Part shown: piece by piece, positions 62,344 through 64,000 of the stretch
How positions within the stretch are numbered: the stretch's first letter is position 1
How the letters are laid out: the number at the start of each line of letters is the position of its first letter
Assembly: GCF_001613345.1 (NCBI RefSeq)
Contig: NZ_BDCE01000033.1
Span: forward strand, 1-64,000
Length of the DNA: 64,000 bases
DNA from: Nocardia uniformis NBRC 13702
GTDB lineage: Bacteria; Actinomycetota; Actinomycetes; Mycobacteriales; Mycobacteriaceae
Direction: 5' to 3'
Made by a program: the position numbers and the translations under genes
The notes under the pieces: generated by a model
What the model was told of the DNA's origin: nothing
Databases searched by the model: none
The model's input: the letters and a program-made list of their open reading frames with translations, nothing else

Positions 62344-64000
62344 GATCTCGGCAGCCTAGGAAGCACGTCGGCAAGTACTCGCTCAGCCTTTTCGCAGGCG
62401 TCCGGTGCGTCACCGTAGTTGTCGATGGTGAACGTCACGATCTCGGCGCGTTTACCAGTAGTTGGCCGGACCATATGTTCTAGCGCACAGGATGATTGAT
62501 CCACCTGGCGTTCATCGAAGTAAACCGTATAGTCGCCAATCTGAACGGTGGCAGGCGATATGAACGAGCTCGTCAGGTCAGGGCGTGTACGCTCCACCAG
62601 CTCAATCTGGAAGGAAGAATCGCTACCGTCGACAGTGCATCGGCGGGGTTCGACGCTGCGCTTCGCGGGATCGCCCGCTACTGAGAGAGATAGCTCGGAA
62701 TCCAACAGTGAGCAGGGGTCCAGACGCAAGATTGATTCCGGAAGTAGTTTTCGCATAGGCACATATACGAGCAATCGTTCGACAACGGCCCGGAATGCCT
62801 GGTCAGCATTCGCACAATCGCTGTAGTCCAGTGCATACACCCGCATCAGTATCATGGCTCGAGCGCCGCTCTGGTTAATTACCGAACGAACGCACTCACT
62901 ACCGTCATCCTTGCCGAGAATCGGTGCCCAACCGACGGTTTCGCCGGTAGGGTTCAGGCTATCCTCGGAATACCCGGACGATTCGCCGACCTGGAGGACG
63001 TATCTGAGCTTCCGCTCGGTGTCGTCAGTGATATCGGTCCCGCAGCCGATACTAGATTGCGCCAAATCGCCAGTTCGGGCGCCGAACTGGCCAGCGACCA
63101 CCGTATCGAGCAACTCGCAAGTATCGATCAGCCGCAGCTCTTCCGGCGTCAGAGCAAGTGAGGGGTCGGTCATGGGTTCCGCATACCCCGGCAGCCGTGC
63201 CCACTGATAGACGGTGACACCTGTACCCGCGATGACAAGCGCAGAAACCGCCGCAACCGCCACCGCACGTAGCGTGCGTCGACGGCGCTGACGCATCCGC
63301 TCCAAGCGCTCCTGCTGATTGGCCTGCTTCGCGGCCGTTTCCACCCACCATTCGGCATCGGCGCGGTGCTCGGCGATTCGATTCAGCACAGACTGCGGCC
63401 AAACTGGTTCGGCGGGAATGCGACCGGCCGCCTCCAGCAGTTGTCTCGCGGAGGGGCGCTTCGCCGGGTCCTTTTCAAGACATGCGGCAACCAGGTCACG
63501 CACAGAAGGTGGCACACGTTCGATATCTGGTGTCGCTCGTATCACGCTGTAGAGAATCTGCGGCGTGGAATTGCCGGGGAACGGGCTGGACCCGGTTGCC
63601 GCCATGGCCAGGATCGCTCCTACCGAGAAAACATCCGCGGCCTGTGTCAGGTCGCGGCCCTCGGCTTGCTCCGGGGACATGTATGCGGGTGACCCGATCA
63701 CTGAACCGGTCGCCGTCATCGTGGAGTCACCATCGAGGCTTCGGGCGATACCGAAGTCGATGACCCGTGGTCCCTCCGGGGTGAGCAGTACATTGCCGGG
63801 CTTGAGATCTCGATGCACGAGTCCCGCCCGATGGAGCTCCTCGAGTGCCAGAGCCAGTCCGACCGCCAACAGCCGTAACCCGCCGAGATGCATGGGACCG
63901 CAGTCATCGATCACCGCACCGAGATCCGGCCCCGGAATGTATTCGGTTGCCAACCAAGGAGTTTCGGACTCGGTCCCGCTATCCACGACTGCGGCCGTAT
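62340..64000 (-). CDS. Receptor-type Ser/Thr protein kinase (A2), N-terminus cut by window edge
   Basis: The reading frame continues beyond 64000; the visible part starts at TAAVVDSG, matching about residue 76 of kinase A1, so about 75 residues including the P-loop and lysine are outside. Visible: HRDLKPGNVLL, VIDFGIAR, MSPEQ, one membrane helix, and two outer units beginning LIDTCELLDT and RLDPCSLLDS with Cys pairs. Paralogue of A1 (EYIPG-LG region, QILYSVI versus QVLYNVI). ATGA overlap with kinase B2. Confidence 0.88.
   Translation of the reverse strand, partial: TAAVVDSGTESETPWLATEYIPGPDLGAVIDDCGPMHLGGLRLLAVGLALALEELHRAGLVHRDLKPGNVLLTPEGPRVIDFGIARSLDGDSTMTATGSVIGSPAYMSPEQAEGRDLTQAADVFSVGAILAMAATGSSPFPGNSTPQILYSVIRATPDIERVPPSVRDLVAACLEKDPAKRPSARQLLEAAGRIPAEPVWPQSVLNRIAEHRADAEWWVETAAKQANQQERLERMRQRRRRTLRAVAVAAVSALVIAGTGVTVYQWARLPGYAEPMTDPSLALTPEELRLIDTCELLDTVVAGQFGARTGDLAQSSIGCGTDITDDTERKLRYVLQVGESSGYSEDSLNPTGETVGWAPILGKDDGSECVRSVINQSGARAMILMRVYALDYSDCANADQAFRAVVERLLVYVPMRKLLPESILRLDPCSLLDSELSLSVAGDPAKRSVEPRRCTVDGSDSSFQIELVERTRPDLTSSFISPATVQIGDYTVYFDERQVDQSSCALEHMVRPTTGKRAEIVTFTIDNYGDAPDACEKAERVLADVLPRLPRS

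Noticed and set aside
1..64000. CRISPR arrays, tRNA or rRNA genes, insertion sequences
   Set aside because: No regular spacer-repeat arrays, no tRNA-like cloverleaf stretches, no rRNA blocks and no transposase genes were recognised by reading the sequence; a dedicated search was not possible.

Overview
The window is high-GC DNA from a mycolic-acid-type actinobacterium. Nocardia or a close relative fits best: there are two ESX (type VII secretion) loci, mycosins, EspG/PE/PPE/Esp-type proteins, a DUF222-HNH (13E12-type) protein, and a ribosomal-protein/rpoA operon beside an ESX-4 locus, as in Mycobacterium tuberculosis (eccC4-eccD4-mycP4-eccB4 near truA-rplQ-rpoA). The genus is inferred from gene content, not from a database match.

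Layout. (1) 1-10.5 kb: ESX-4-type core (eccC, eccD, mycP, eccB, eccE), with alternating strands as in mycobacterial ESX-4 plus an eccE gene. (2) 10.5-20.5 kb: an accessory block with an FMN reductase, an epimerase and a methylthioadenosine phosphorylase, a CsoR copper sensor with a visible operator, then a repeated arrangement of AraC-family regulators and nitrilase-fold proteins. Both nitrilase-fold proteins lack the catalytic cysteine, and a broken LLM-type oxidoreductase lies between them. (3) 20.5-25.3 kb: truA and the infA-rpmJ-rpsM-rpsK-rpsD-rpoA-rplQ operon, all on the minus strand. (4) 25.5-36.4 kb: an EspI-like giant proline-rich MinD-type ATPase, a lipoprotein overlapping two receptor Ser/Thr kinases, a DUF4254 protein, and a GntR-GNAT pair. 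(5) 36.4-56.1 kb: a second, complete ESX locus (eccC, mycP, eccD, eccA, eccE, eccB) and a minus-strand run of substrates and helpers: a PE-PPE-EspG trio, an EspC-like/EspA-like pair, a YbaB-like protein, an EspH/EspD-like protein, and a large WxG substrate with its own EspG. No EsxA/EsxB WXG100 pair is visible. (6) 56.1-64 kb: a REP-like doublet, a DUF222-HNH protein, a DUF397/DUF5753 regulator module, two small ORFs, and a second receptor-kinase pair. That pair is paralogous to the first, in inverted orientation, and runs off the right edge.

How it works together. Each ESX core would form an inner-membrane channel (EccB/C/D/E) with mycosin protease. In the second locus EccA and two EspG proteins would handle PE/PPE and Esp-type substrates. 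The kinases have duplicated extracellular sensor domains and bracket the second ESX locus, so they are candidates for linking envelope signals to it, but this is only inferred from position. The most unusual items are the two cysteine-less nitrilase proteins with their AraC partners, the inverted kinase pairs around the ESX locus, and the mixed ESX-1/PE-PPE substrate set without EsxAB.
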